A stretch of DNA of 64,000 bases from Streptomyces sp. RerS4 (GCF_023515955.1 NZ_CP097323.1:124001-188000), one strand, 5' to 3'; counted from the first letter of the stretch, positions 8,299 to 17,208 are shown. The notes: generated by a model from the letters alone, not told the origin. A program made the numbers and translations.

Positions 8299-8964
8299 CC
8301 GCTTCCCTGGGACTGGGAACGTACCGGGTGCGCGCCGTTGAACAGGCGGCCCGCACCGCGTGCGCCGACGGGCTCGTGTGGATCGACACCGCCCCCAACT
8401 ACGGCAGTGCCCACCAGGCGCTCGGACCCGTCATCGCCGACCACCCGCGCGCCATGGTGGCGACGAAGACGGGCTTCTTCACCCCGGACGAAGGCGCGGC
8501 TGCTCTTCGAGCCGGGCTCCTCACCGCCGCCCAGGTACGGGTCGGACACAGCCTCGACCCCGGCTTCGTCCGCCGGCAGACAGAAAGGTCCCTGGCCGCA
8601 CTCGGCCGGATCGACCTCGTGTTCGTACACAACCCGGAGCACGGCGGCCTCTATCCCTCGGAGCTTCATCCAGCGCTTCGTCAGGTGTTCGCGGTCCTGG
8701 AGGAGTTCGCCTGCGCGGGCAGGATCGGCGGGTACGCCACTTGGTCGGGGTTCCTGCATGACACCTGAACTCGCCGAGTTCATCCGCCCGGGGGCCTCTC
8801 CGGGCACCGCCTGTCTCCTCGCTGCGGCCTCCTGCCCGAGCCTGGACGTGGTACTGCTGTCTGCCGGCACCGCAGGCCGTTGGGCCGCTGCCAAGGCCAC
8901 CGTTGCCGCCCCGCTCGATCCGGGACACCTCAGGAAGGTCACCGATGTACTCGCCCAAGGATGA
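8295..8964 (+). pseudogene. Aldo/keto reductase gene with internal deletion
   Basis: A GTG start overlaps the previous stop (GTGA). The first 157 codons encode an aldo/keto reductase N-terminus: GLGTYRV, WIDTAPNYGSA (catalytic Asp and Tyr region), a conserved Lys in VATKTGFF and LVFVHNPEH. The frame ends at 8768 just after GRIGGYATWSGF. In another frame, 8758-8964, the expected C-terminal end follows (MTPELAEFIRPG, then CPSLDVVLLSAG). Intact relatives have a longer middle section here, so a deletion removed part of the barrel and shifted the frame. Confidence 0.7.
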
Positions 8965-9802
8965 GACCACCAGGGCACGCATGGAGGACGCCCTGGACCA
9001 CGCCGCTGCCCGCCTGTCCACCACGACTACGGGGGCGCCGGCCTGGGGATGGCTCGGCCGCACCATCGGCAGCCGCACCGCAGGTGGCCACTGGCTCCGC
9101 GTCCACTGCGGCGAGGCAGCCAAGACCCCCGCCACCCGGAACGAGGGGATCGCCCTCGCCGAGGAACGGGTGTCCGACAAGGTGTCACGCCCGCACCTCC
9201 ACGACCTGTACCGCTGGGACGGCGGCGAGTACGTCTTCGAAGCGGAGTTGATCGACTACATCGCCCAGCCCGTCATCTCGCCGGAGACGCCCGACCTCAC
9301 CGAGGATCCGGGCCTGCCGGACTCCTGGTGGGCGACCCTGCGAGAGAGCCTGGACGCCCTCAGCACCGCCGAACCGCCCCGCGAGACCATCCGCCAGTCA
9401 TGGACCGACCGGGTCTTCCCCGAGTTCCTGGGGATCCCCGCCCCGGCCATCACCGAACGCGTCACCGGACACGCCGACCTCCAGTGGGCCAACCTCACCC
9501 ATGACCCGCTCGTCATCCTGGACTGGGAGCGCTGGGGAGCCGTCCCCGTCGGCTACGACCCCGCGATGCTCTACGTGAACAGCCTCCGCGTCCCCGCCGT
9601 CGCCGACCGCATCCGTGCCGAGTTCGCCCACGTCCTCGACACCCCCGCCGGCCGGATCGGCGAACAGATCGCCCTCGCCGAAATGCTCCAGGCCGTCGGC
9701 CGAGGCTGGTACCTGGAGCTGGCCCCGCTCCTGAGCCGACGCGCGGAGGACCTGACGGGGGTCCGTCCTCCGGCCCCGTCCCCCGCCCATCCGACCGACT
9801 GA
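8945..9802 (+). CDS. Aminoglycoside-phosphotransferase-like kinase
   Basis: A 285-residue protein of the APH/choline-kinase fold. The catalytic loop reads GHADLQWANLT, where the Asp-x4-Asn pattern binds ATP-Mg, and the metal-binding Asp follows in LVILDWERWG. The N-terminal lobe is short, with no textbook P-loop, as in other small members. The start at 8945 lies inside the end of the damaged reductase and has AGGAAGG upstream; a second ATG at 8963 is possible. It appears intact although its two upstream neighbours are broken. The substrate is unknown; resistance or a housekeeping small-molecule kinase are both possible. Confidence 0.7.
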   Translation: MYSPKDETTRARMEDALDHAAARLSTTTTGAPAWGWLGRTIGSRTAGGHWLRVHCGEAAKTPATRNEGIALAEERVSDKVSRPHLHDLYRWDGGEYVFEAELIDYIAQPVISPETPDLTEDPGLPDSWWATLRESLDALSTAEPPRETIRQSWTDRVFPEFLGIPAPAITERVTGHADLQWANLTHDPLVILDWERWGAVPVGYDPAMLYVNSLRVPAVADRIRAEFAHVLDTPAGRIGEQIALAEMLQAVGRGWYLELAPLLSRRAEDLTGVRPPAPSPAHPTD

Positions 9803-9879
9803 TTGGCGCAAGCCTGCCCGGAAACCGGAGAAGCCCCCGCCTCCAGCACCGGGCAGGGCCCTTCGGGGTGGCCCGTGGG

Positions 9880-10362
9880 TCAGCCGTTGATCGGGCTGCT
9901 CTGGTGCGAAAACAGCCGCAGGTCCCCCTCGGCCTCCTTGACGATGACCCAGGTGGCCCGGATCCGGCGCTGCGGGGCGACCTCCGTCTCCCCGTCCAGG
10001 ACGATCCCCCCCTCGGTGACGGCCAGCGCGACGCCGTCGGCCAGGAACTTCAGCGACAGCGGGTAGCCGGTCACGTGGGCGCCCTTGTAGATGCCCTGGA
10101 AGCCCTTGGTCATGTAGGAGCGGATCTCCTCACGGCTCGTCAGCTGGTCGTCCTGCATCAGCAGACTGCCGTTCTCGGAGAAGCAGTCCGCGAAGGCGTC
10201 GCCGTCGTTCGCCGCCCAGGCGGCCTGCACCCGCAACGCCACCGACAGCACCGCCTTCTCGTCGGGGGACGTGAACGAGCGGTAGTAGTCGACGTCCTCC
10301 TCCACACCGGCGGCGGCGAGAAGCTCGGCTGCGTTGCCCCAGGACGTGGCGGTCTCGCTCAT
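9880..10362 (-). CDS. SgcJ/EcaC-family NTF2-like protein (copy 3)
   Basis: A 160-residue member of the same NTF2-like group as the two genes at the left end, with matching blocks VDYYRSFTSPDEKAVLSVAL, WAANDGDAFADCFSENGSLL and a C-terminal WVIVKEAEGDLRLFSHQSSP. The ATG at 10362 follows AGGAGAACC. It is transcribed away from the GMC oxidoreductase gene, and both face a shared 204-base region carrying two copies of the cluster promoter motif, one on each strand. That arrangement suggests the two are co-regulated and may work on the same intermediate. Confidence 0.82.
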   Translation of the reverse strand: MSETATSWGNAAELLAAAGVEEDVDYYRSFTSPDEKAVLSVALRVQAAWAANDGDAFADCFSENGSLLMQDDQLTSREEIRSYMTKGFQGIYKGAHVTGYPLSLKFLADGVALAVTEGGIVLDGETEVAPQRRIRATWVIVKEAEGDLRLFSHQSSPING

Positions 10363-10436
10363 GCTGGTTCTCCTTGTCGTATGCGGGTCGGTTCCGGGCG
10401 AACCCCACGGCACATCGTCACACCCGCCGGCGCCCC

Positions 10437-10454
10437 GCACGTCTTCGCGATTGC
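10437..10454 (-). promoter_or_regulatory. Cluster promoter motif before SgcJ-like copy 3
   Basis: Read on the minus strand, GCAATCGCGAAGACGTGC is followed 12 bases later by GGTGTGACGATG, matching both blocks of the motif seen at 3928 and 31281. It lies 75 bases before the start at 10362. Confidence 0.6.
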
Positions 10455-10499
10455 GCTCTGCGTCCCGGCTCCAACTCGCTTTTCCGGAAGGTCATTTGG

Positions 10500-10516
10500 G
10501 CACTCCAGGAGAAGCC
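10500..10516 (+). promoter_or_regulatory. Cluster promoter motif before the GMC oxidoreductase
   Basis: GCACTCCAGGAGAAGCC resembles the shared motif with one or two changes and lies 51 bases before the start at 10567. The -10-like block is less clear (TGGGCGATTCTT about 30 bases downstream). Confidence 0.5.
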
Positions 10517-10566
10517 GCCCGAAGCCCGCTGGGCGATTCTTGAGCCAAACGTCCGAGGAGGGGTTC

Positions 10567-12150
10567 ATGTACGACTACGTCATCGTCGGCGGCGGCTCGG
10601 CAGGCGCGGTGCTCGCGGCCCGGCTCAGCGAGGACCCGCAGGTCACGGTGTGCCTCGTGGAAGCCGGACCGGTGGATTCGGCCGAGCAGATCCACGTGCC
10701 GGCCGCCTTCGCGAAGCTCTTCCGCACCCGGCTCGACTGGGACTACGACACGCATGACGAGCCGCACCTGAACCGCCGCCGCCTCTACCTCCCGCGCGGC
10801 CGCGTGCTCGGCGGCACCAGCTCCATCAACACCCAGATATACATCCGCGGCAACCGCGCCGACTACGACGCCTGGGACCAGCCCGGCTGGAGCTTCGAGG
10901 AACTGCTGCCCTACTTCAAGCGCTCCGAGGACAACGAGCGCGGCGCCGACGCCTTCCACGGCGCCGGCGGACCGCTCGCCGTCTCCGACGGCCGCGCCGA
11001 GAACCCCATGTCCACCGCCTTCGTGGAGGCCGCCGTCGAGGCCGGGTACACCGCCAACGACGACTTCAACGGGGCCACCCAGGACGGCTTCGGCGCCTTC
11101 CAGCTCAACCAGCGCGACGGCCGCCGCGCCAGCACCGCCACCGCCTTCCTCCACCCGGTCCTCGACCGCCCCAACCTCACCGTGGAGACCAACCTCCAGG
11201 TGCACCGGGTGCTGATCGAGGGCGGTCGCGCCGTCGGCGTCACCGGCCACCGCCTCGACGAGCTGATCACCCTGCGCGCCGAACGCGAGGTCATCCTCTC
11301 CGCCGGCACCTACAACTCCCCGCAGCTGCTCCAGCTCTCCGGCATCGGCCCCGCCGCCCTGCTCGGGGCCCTCGGCATCCCGGTCGTCCTCGACCAGCCG
11401 CTGGTCGGACAGAACCTCCAGGACCACGTCCTGATCCCACTGGTCTACCCGCACGAGCACCCCATCAGCATGCTCGCCGCCGGCACCCCCGAGAACTTCC
11501 AGCGCTTCCTGGCCGAAGGCCGCGGACCGCTCACCTCCAACGGCCCCGAGGTCGGCGGGTTCGTCCGCACCGACGCCTCCCTCGACGCCCCCGACGTCGA
11601 ATACCTCGCGGCTCCCGTCATGTTCACCGACGGCGGCCTCGGCGTGCCCACCGCCCACGCCTTCACCTTCGGACCGTCCCTGCTCACCCCGCGCAGCAGC
11701 GGCTCGGTCGGCCTGGCCTCCGAGGACCCCACCGCCAAGCCGCGGATCCAGCACAACTACTTCGCCGACGAGGCCGACCTCGACACGGCCGTGGCCGCCC
11801 TGCGGATCGCCCTCGACATCGCCGGCCAAAAGGCGCTGTCGCCGTACACGGGCACCCCGTACCTGCCGCCCGCCTCGACCTCCGACGCCGACCTGCGCGC
11901 CTACGCCCTGCGGGTCACGCACTCCATCTTCCACCCCACCTCCACCTGCGCCATGGGCTCCGTGGTCGACGCCGAGCTGAAGGTCCTGGGCGTCGAGGGG
12001 CTGCGCGTGGTCGACGCCTCCGTCATGCCGAACGTGGTCCGCGGCAACACCAACGCGCCCACCATCGCCATCGCCGAGAAGGCCGCCGACCTCATCCGGG
12101 GCCTGCGCGCCCCGGCCGACACCGCACGCGGCGGCGCCGCCGCCGCCTGA
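10567..12150 (+). CDS. GMC-family FAD oxidoreductase (choline dehydrogenase-like)
   Basis: A 527-residue flavoprotein that should oxidise a primary or secondary alcohol. The N-terminus has the dinucleotide-binding motif YVIVGGGSAGAVLAARLSE, the GMC signature RGRVLGGTSSIN follows near residue 80, and the second signature region EVILSAGTYNSPQLLQLSG is near residue 240. The active-site His lies in HSIFHPTSTCAMG and the final NTNAPTIAIAEKAADLI closes the FAD domain. A GAGGAGG ribosome-binding site precedes the ATG. Cluster context suggests it acts on the aglycone or sugar-bearing intermediate; the substrate is not deducible. Confidence 0.9.
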   Translation: MYDYVIVGGGSAGAVLAARLSEDPQVTVCLVEAGPVDSAEQIHVPAAFAKLFRTRLDWDYDTHDEPHLNRRRLYLPRGRVLGGTSSINTQIYIRGNRADYDAWDQPGWSFEELLPYFKRSEDNERGADAFHGAGGPLAVSDGRAENPMSTAFVEAAVEAGYTANDDFNGATQDGFGAFQLNQRDGRRASTATAFLHPVLDRPNLTVETNLQVHRVLIEGGRAVGVTGHRLDELITLRAEREVILSAGTYNSPQLLQLSGIGPAALLGALGIPVVLDQPLVGQNLQDHVLIPLVYPHEHPISMLAAGTPENFQRFLAEGRGPLTSNGPEVGGFVRTDASLDAPDVEYLAAPVMFTDGGLGVPTAHAFTFGPSLLTPRSSGSVGLASEDPTAKPRIQHNYFADEADLDTAVAALRIALDIAGQKALSPYTGTPYLPPASTSDADLRAYALRVTHSIFHPTSTCAMGSVVDAELKVLGVEGLRVVDASVMPNVVRGNTNAPTIAIAEKAADLIRGLRAPADTARGGAAAA

Positions 12151-12161
12151 GCGGCACACGG

Positions 12162-12205
12162 GACGAGGGCGGGTCGGCGGTTTCCACCGCCGGCCCGCCC
12201 TCGTC
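12162..12205. terminator. Bidirectional terminator hairpin between convergent genes
   Basis: A 19-base stem with two mismatches or fewer (GACGAGGGCGGG and complement CCCGCCCTCGTC at the outside) encloses the loop TTTCCA. It sits between the stops of the GMC oxidoreductase and the class V PLP enzyme and can serve both. Confidence 0.8.
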
Positions 12206-12231
12206 GTACGACCCGCCGTCAGCGGCCCTCG

Positions 12232-13422
12232 TCAGCGCCCGCCGGGCTCGCGGTACGCGCGGATCTGCGCGCACACGAGGTCCACGTCGTCCTCGTTGTT
12301 GAAGTAGTGGAACGAGATCCGGGCGAAGGCCCCGCGCGGGGCGATCCGGATGTCCCGCGACACCAGCCACGCCGACAGCGCCTGCGGATCCGGGTCGCAC
12401 AGCGCCAGGTGCGCGCCCCGGTCGGCCGGCTCCGAGGGACCGGCCAGCGTCTCGCCCGCCTCCGTCAGGAGCGCGGCCGCCCGCTCGGTCAGCGCCGCCA
12501 CGTGCCGGCGTACGCGCTCCGGCCCGGCCCGCTCCAGCAGCCGCAGCGCAGCCCCCGCCGCGTACGCCGCGGGCACCGCGTGGTTGCCGGTCTCCAGGCG
12601 CCGCGCCCCGTCCGCGAAGTCGAGCGTGTACGGGTCGAAGGCGTCCGGGTCGATCCGGCCGAACCAGCCGGTGAGCAACGGATCCCGTTCGTGGGCCAGT
12701 TCCGGGCGCACGTACAGGAACGCCAGACCCGGCACGCCGAGCATGTACTTCTGCGAGCCCGCCACCAGGTAGTCCACGTCCCACGCCGCCACGTCGACCG
12801 GCTCCACGCCCACCGACTGGTAGGCGTCGACGAAGACCCGCGCGCCCACCGCGTGCGCCAGCGCGGCGATCCGCGCCACCGGCAGCCGCATCCCCCGCAG
12901 GAAGGTGGCCGACGGCAGGAACACCATCGAGGTCCGCGCGTCGATCGCCTCCGCGTACCCCCGCACCACCTCCTCCACCTCGCCACCGGGCACGAACACC
13001 ACCTCGGCGCCCGACTGCCGCTGCGCGAGCGCGACGTGCGCGATCGTCGGGAAGTCCTCCGCCGAGACCACCAGCCGGGGCCTGCGCACCAGGTCCACCG
13101 TGGAGACCGCCTGGTAGGCGCCCTGCGTGGCATGGGGGACCAGCGCGATGTCGGCCGGCTTCGCCCCGACGTGCGCGGCGAAGGCGCTGCGGGCGTCCTC
13201 GGTGGCCACCTCCCACTCCGGCCACGGGGAGACCGTCCCGGCGAGCGCCCCGAACATGGCGCCGATCGACTCCACGACGTCCGTCGAGGGCGCCCCCAGA
13301 CTGCACGACCCCAGGTGCGTGGTGCGGCGCAGCATCGGGAATCGCGCCCGGAACGCCGCCGGGTCCAGCGGCCCCGCGTCCGGTTCGAGGCCGCTGTCGA
13401 GGCCGCTTTCGAGGGCGCTCAC
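12232..13422 (-). CDS. Class V PLP enzyme (EgtE/kynureninase-like; candidate C-S lyase)
   Basis: A 396-residue fold-type I PLP enzyme. The Schiff-base lysine is in YLVAGSQKYMLGVPG near residue 222, preceded by the PLP-binding Asp in RVFVDAYQSVG; RISFHYFNNEDDVD near the end is typical of the class V aminotransferase/kynureninase/EgtE group. The GTG start overlaps the stop of the radical SAM gene upstream (GTGA), so the two are co-translated. In ergothioneine and ovothiol pathways a PLP enzyme of this general kind cleaves the cysteine sulfoxide formed by EgtB or OvoA, and an OvoA-like gene is in this cluster. That role is inference; aminotransferase or desulfurase activity is equally possible from sequence. 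Confidence 0.82.
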   Translation of the reverse strand: MSALESGLDSGLEPDAGPLDPAAFRARFPMLRRTTHLGSCSLGAPSTDVVESIGAMFGALAGTVSPWPEWEVATEDARSAFAAHVGAKPADIALVPHATQGAYQAVSTVDLVRRPRLVVSAEDFPTIAHVALAQRQSGAEVVFVPGGEVEEVVRGYAEAIDARTSMVFLPSATFLRGMRLPVARIAALAHAVGARVFVDAYQSVGVEPVDVAAWDVDYLVAGSQKYMLGVPGLAFLYVRPELAHERDPLLTGWFGRIDPDAFDPYTLDFADGARRLETGNHAVPAAYAAGAALRLLERAGPERVRRHVAALTERAAALLTEAGETLAGPSEPADRGAHLALCDPDPQALSAWLVSRDIRIAPRGAFARISFHYFNNEDDVDLVCAQIRAYREPGGR

Positions 13423-15401
13423 GAACACCCGCCGTGGTCGCTCACCAGCTCCGACGTCGCGGGGGAGGTCTCCAGGGCGGCGGCGTTGGCGAGCGCCTCC
13501 TCCTTCGACATCCCCATGTAGTGGATGATCACTTCGTGGTTGGTGGAGGTCACCGCGTTGTGCGAACCGGTCCGGTAGTACAGGTCCAGGGACATCGGCG
13601 CGCGGCGCAGGTCCGCCTCCCGGTCCCCGCGCAGCGCCGCGACGATCCCCGGCACGTCGTACTCCAGCCGCACGCCCTCGCGTACGTGGTACCCCTCGCC
13701 CCGCAGCGACACCACCGGCAGCGCCTCGTCCGCCGGCACCGGAAGGTCCGGGTCGTGGTAGACGGGGTGCGTCAGCAGGTCGAAGCGGAAGATCTCCTCC
13801 ACCACCGGCGCCACCTCCTCGGCCAGCTTCGGCCGGATCTCCGACGCCCACCAGCGCAGCAGCAGCTCGCGCGAGTCCGCGTCGGTGTAGAAGAGGGTCA
13901 CGCCCTGCGCGATGTCACCCGTCCCGCCGATGGCGCTCGCCATCGCCGCCCGCAGCGGCTCGGCCGCCGGGTCACCGGACTCCTCGATGTACGAGCCGAT
14001 GCTGCGCAGCGCCTCCGACTGGGTGATGCCGGCCAACTCGCGCAGCCCCACCCACGTGTGGCGCAGGACGCACATCTCCGCGACCACCCGCGCCCAGTAC
14101 AGGAAGCGCTGCATCTGCTGGTTCTGGGCGAAGCTGACGGTGTTGTTCGCCAGCATGTACTCGAAGTCGTCGTTGTCCCCGCGCACCGAGATGATCCCGT
14201 ACCGGGACTTCTGCTCGGTGTAGTCGGTGTTGGGCAGCATCAGCATCGGGTAGCAGGCGATGCGCGACACCCGGCGCGAGAGCTTGTCGTAGCCCTCCAT
14301 GAAGGACTCCACCGTCTCGCCCGGCGCGCCCCAGATCAGCTCGGCGTACAGGTCGAGGCCCTCCTTGCCCAGCCACTCGGCGAGGTCCTCCCACGCGTTG
14401 ACCTTCATGTTCTTGCGGTTCATGAGGTTCAGCGTGTTGTCGTCGAGGGTCTGCAGGGCCAGCGTGAACGAGCTGCGCATGCCGGCCTTCTTCATCTTGC
14501 TGACGATCTCGAAGAAGGACTTCGACTTGTTCTTCGCCCAGGACGTCTCCAGCGCGCGCGGGAAGCCGTACTGCTCGCGCAGCTCGATCAGGTCGTCCAT
14601 GAAGTCGACGTCGCTGCGCAACAGCCCGAAGTTCGCGTCGCACAGGACGATCGTGTGGACCTGGTGCTTGGCGAACAGCTCCAGCTCCTCCCGTAGCCGC
14701 TCCCGGGAGAACGCCCGGACCTTTTGCCCGATCGCCCCGCCCCAGTAGCAGAACGCGCATTTGTAGGGGCATCCGCGATTCGTCTCCATGATGGCGACGT
14801 CGTAGCGGAAATCGCCCTTGTCGTCCGTGAGCTCCAGCGCCCCGGTCAGGAAGGGTGAGGGAATGTCGTCGAGGTTCTCGATCCGCGCCCGGTCCTCGTT
14901 CTTCACGGGAGCGCCCTCGGGACTCTGGTACGTCAGCCCGGTGATCGCGTTCAGTTCGCGCGGCGAGGTCCCGTCGAGATACGCGGACAGGATGTCGCGG
15001 AACACGAACTCGCCCTCGCCGTTCACCACGACGTCGACTTCCGGGAACATCCGGAACACACGATTTCCCTGATGCGCCACGTGCGTGCCGCCCATCACCA
15101 CCCAACCGTCGGGGTTGAGCTGCTTGAACGTCTCGGCCAGGGAACCGAAGGTCCGGAAGTTCCAGCCCAGCACGGAGAACGCCAGAACGTCCGGGACACC
15201 GTCCCGGAACATTTCGTTCGCCATGCTGGAAAGGGTTTTCCCGCCCCGGTAGTTCAGAATCCGTATGTCGGCTTCCCGGGCTATCCGTTCATCGGCCAGG
15301 GCCGTCGATTTCATGTACCCCATGGCGAGCGGCATGGATTCCATGGGAGAATCCCAGACGCTCTGCTGAACCAGGTAAACCAGGGCTTTCTCACGCGGCA
15401 T
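13419..15401 (-). CDS. Cobalamin-binding radical SAM enzyme, likely C-methyltransferase
   Basis: A 660-residue protein with an N-terminal B12-binding-like Rossmann domain (about 1-150; VLAFSVLGWNFRTFG, VVMGGTHVAHQGN, VVVNGEGEFVFRDIL). A radical SAM core follows, with the cluster motif CPYKCAFCYWG near residue 214, and then a long C-terminal region of about 200 residues. Class B radical SAM enzymes of this plan usually methylate unactivated carbons using methylcobalamin, as in KedN5-type enzymes of enediyne clusters; others do ring or carbon rearrangements. The B12 histidine motif DxHxxG is not seen, which is common in the class. A cluster promoter motif lies about 75 bases upstream. Confidence 0.87.
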   Translation of the reverse strand: MPREKALVYLVQQSVWDSPMESMPLAMGYMKSTALADERIAREADIRILNYRGGKTLSSMANEMFRDGVPDVLAFSVLGWNFRTFGSLAETFKQLNPDGWVVMGGTHVAHQGNRVFRMFPEVDVVVNGEGEFVFRDILSAYLDGTSPRELNAITGLTYQSPEGAPVKNEDRARIENLDDIPSPFLTGALELTDDKGDFRYDVAIMETNRGCPYKCAFCYWGGAIGQKVRAFSRERLREELELFAKHQVHTIVLCDANFGLLRSDVDFMDDLIELREQYGFPRALETSWAKNKSKSFFEIVSKMKKAGMRSSFTLALQTLDDNTLNLMNRKNMKVNAWEDLAEWLGKEGLDLYAELIWGAPGETVESFMEGYDKLSRRVSRIACYPMLMLPNTDYTEQKSRYGIISVRGDNDDFEYMLANNTVSFAQNQQMQRFLYWARVVAEMCVLRHTWVGLRELAGITQSEALRSIGSYIEESGDPAAEPLRAAMASAIGGTGDIAQGVTLFYTDADSRELLLRWWASEIRPKLAEEVAPVVEEIFRFDLLTHPVYHDPDLPVPADEALPVVSLRGEGYHVREGVRLEYDVPGIVAALRGDREADLRRAPMSLDLYYRTGSHNAVTSTNHEVIIHYMGMSKEEALANAAALETSPATSELVSDHGGCS

Positions 15402-15473
15402 CGTCAGGGCTCCCTTGATTCTGCACTCCGGCAGCGGTTCGATTGCTCAAGGGTGGCCGCGGCGGGGGAAGCG

Positions 15474-15493
15474 GAACATCTTCGAGGATGCGC
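15474..15493 (-). promoter_or_regulatory. Cluster promoter motif before the radical SAM operon
   Basis: Minus-strand GCGCATCCTCGAAGATGTTC keeps the ATCCT-GAAGATG core of the shared motif. A second partial match (GAGCAATCGAACC) lies about 40 bases nearer the gene. Spacing to the start at 15401 is about 75 bases. Confidence 0.5.
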
Positions 15494-15507
15494 AAACGGC
15501 TCCCCGA

Positions 15508-16665
15508 TCAGCCGATCCGGGTAAAGGCTTCCTCAAGCGCGGTGACGACCCGCTCGACCTGACCGGCGGACAGGTGCGGACCGATCGGCAGACTCAGCAC
15601 CTCGTCCGCCAGCCGCTCGGACAGCGGGAAGGCACCCGCGGGCAGGCCGGCGTCGGCGTACGCGCCGCTGCGGTGCACCGGCACCGGATAGTGGATCAGC
15701 GTCTCGACCCCGGCCGCCTCCAGCAGCCGGCGCAACTCCTCGCGTCGCGCGCAGCGCACGACGAACAGGTGCCACACCGGGGCCGCCCACGGCGCCACGC
15801 GGGGCAGCGTCAACCCGGGCAGCCCGTCCCACGCGGCCAGGTAGCGCTTGGCGACGTCGGCCCGGCGGGCGTTCCACTCGTCGAGGACCTCCAGCTTCAC
15901 GCGCAGGACGGCCGCCTGGAGCTCGTCCAGCCGCGAGTTGGTGCCCCGCACCTCGTGCCGGTACTTCACCTCGCAGCCGTAGTTGCGCAGCAGCCGGATC
16001 CGGCGGGCCAGCTCCCCGTCCGAGGTGACCACCGCGCCCCCGTCGCCGACGGCCCCCAGGTTCTTGCCCGGGTAGAGGCTGAAGGCGACCGTCGAGTCCC
16101 CCGAGCCGATCCGACGCCCGTCCACCCGCGCCCCCGGCGCCTGCGCCGCGTCCTCCACCAGCGCCAGCCCGTACCGCCCGGCGCACGCGCGCAGCGCCCG
16201 CAGGTCGGCCGGATGCCCGTAGAGGTGCACCGGAATCACCGCGCGGGTCCGCGGGGTGACGGCGGCCGCCACGGCGGCGGCGTCCAGGGTCCAGGTGTGC
16301 TCGTCCACCTCGGCCGGCACCGGCCGGGCCCCGGTGGCGGAGACCGCCAGCCAGGTCGCCACGAAGGTGTGGGCCGGCACGATCACCTCGTCCCCGGGCC
16401 CGATCCCCAGACCGCGCAGGATCAGCTCCAGCGCGGACCCGCCGTCGCCCACCGAGACGCAGTGCGCGCCGCCGCAGTACGCCGCGAACTCCGCCTCGAA
16501 CGCCTCCACCTCCGGCCCCAACACGAAGCGGCCCGAGCCCATCACCCGGGCCCAGGCCGCGTCGAGACCGGCGCGCAGCTCCGCGTAGGGGGCCCGGAGG
16601 TCCAGGAAGGGGACCGGTGGTCGGGGGGCCTTCGGCGGCGGGCCCGGCCGGGCCTCAGCGGGCAC
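15508..16665 (-). CDS. desV: DesV-like dTDP-sugar 3-aminotransferase
   Basis: A 385-residue DegT/DnrJ/EryC1/StrS aminotransferase. Features are the opening VPFLDLRAPYAELRAGLDAA, PGDEVIVPAHTFVATWLAV, the PLP-Asp region LVEDAAQAPGARV and the lysine in FSLYPGKNLGAVGDGG. This is the DesV/EryCI subtype, which adds the amino group at C3 of dTDP-3-keto-4,6-dideoxyglucose. The GTG start at 16665 overlaps the stop of the upstream gene by 11 bases. The final gene of its operon, it would act after DesII and before the DesVI-type N-methyltransferase. Subtype assignment is from overall resemblance and pathway context. Confidence 0.87.
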   Translation of the reverse strand: MPAEARPGPPPKAPRPPVPFLDLRAPYAELRAGLDAAWARVMGSGRFVLGPEVEAFEAEFAAYCGGAHCVSVGDGGSALELILRGLGIGPGDEVIVPAHTFVATWLAVSATGARPVPAEVDEHTWTLDAAAVAAAVTPRTRAVIPVHLYGHPADLRALRACAGRYGLALVEDAAQAPGARVDGRRIGSGDSTVAFSLYPGKNLGAVGDGGAVVTSDGELARRIRLLRNYGCEVKYRHEVRGTNSRLDELQAAVLRVKLEVLDEWNARRADVAKRYLAAWDGLPGLTLPRVAPWAAPVWHLFVVRCARREELRRLLEAAGVETLIHYPVPVHRSGAYADAGLPAGAFPLSERLADEVLSLPIGPHLSAGQVERVVTALEEAFTRIG

Positions 16666-17197
16666 CGGTGTAGCCCCGGCTGACGACCCGTCGGGCCGAC
16701 TCGCAGTAGTACCCCTCGCTGTCGGGGAGCTTGGTGGCCAGGCCGTCCACGTACCGGTTGAACATGCAGAACGCCGCCGCGATGAGCACGGTGTCGTGGA
16801 TGTCGGCGTCGTCGGCGCCCTCGGCGCGGGCCGCCTCCACCGCCGCGTCGCTCACCGCGCCGACCGGCCCGCGCACCTCGGCGGCGATCCGCAGCAGCGC
16901 GCGCGTCAGGGCGCTGATCGGGGCCGTGTCGAGGTCGGCGAGCACGGCCTTGACCAGCTCCTGGCCGCCCGTCAGTTGGGCGGCGGCGAAGGCGCGGTGC
17001 GAGTCGGAGCAAAAACGGGTGCCGTTGAGCTCGGAGACGTACGCGGCGATGAGCTCCCGGTCGCCGGGGCCGAGCGACGGCGTCGAGACGCGCAGCAGCG
17101 CGTCGGCCAGGGCGCCGAGCGGTGCCGCGGTGTCGGGCCGCTGGGTCAGCAGGCCGCTGATGCCGGGCAGGTCGTTGTCGAGGGTGATGTGGGGCAT
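16655..17197 (-). CDS. Carboxymuconolactone decarboxylase/AhpD-like protein, single cysteine
   Basis: A 180-residue all-helical protein with the AhpD-fold signature ELIAAYVSELNGTRFCSDSHRA. Peroxidase members carry Cys-x2-Cys-x3-His; here the first cysteine position is Thr and only the second Cys and His remain, so classic thiol peroxidase chemistry is doubtful. It sits between the thioesterase and the sugar aminotransferase in one minus-strand operon (12 bases and -11 bases apart). Such proteins recur in natural-product clusters with unknown roles. The ATG at 17197 follows GAAGGGAACG. Confidence 0.78.
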   Translation of the reverse strand: MPHITLDNDLPGISGLLTQRPDTAAPLGALADALLRVSTPSLGPGDRELIAAYVSELNGTRFCSDSHRAFAAAQLTGGQELVKAVLADLDTAPISALTRALLRIAAEVRGPVGAVSDAAVEAARAEGADDADIHDTVLIAAAFCMFNRYVDGLATKLPDSEGYYCESARRVVSRGYTGAR

Positions 17198-17208
17198 GGT
17201 CGTTCCCT

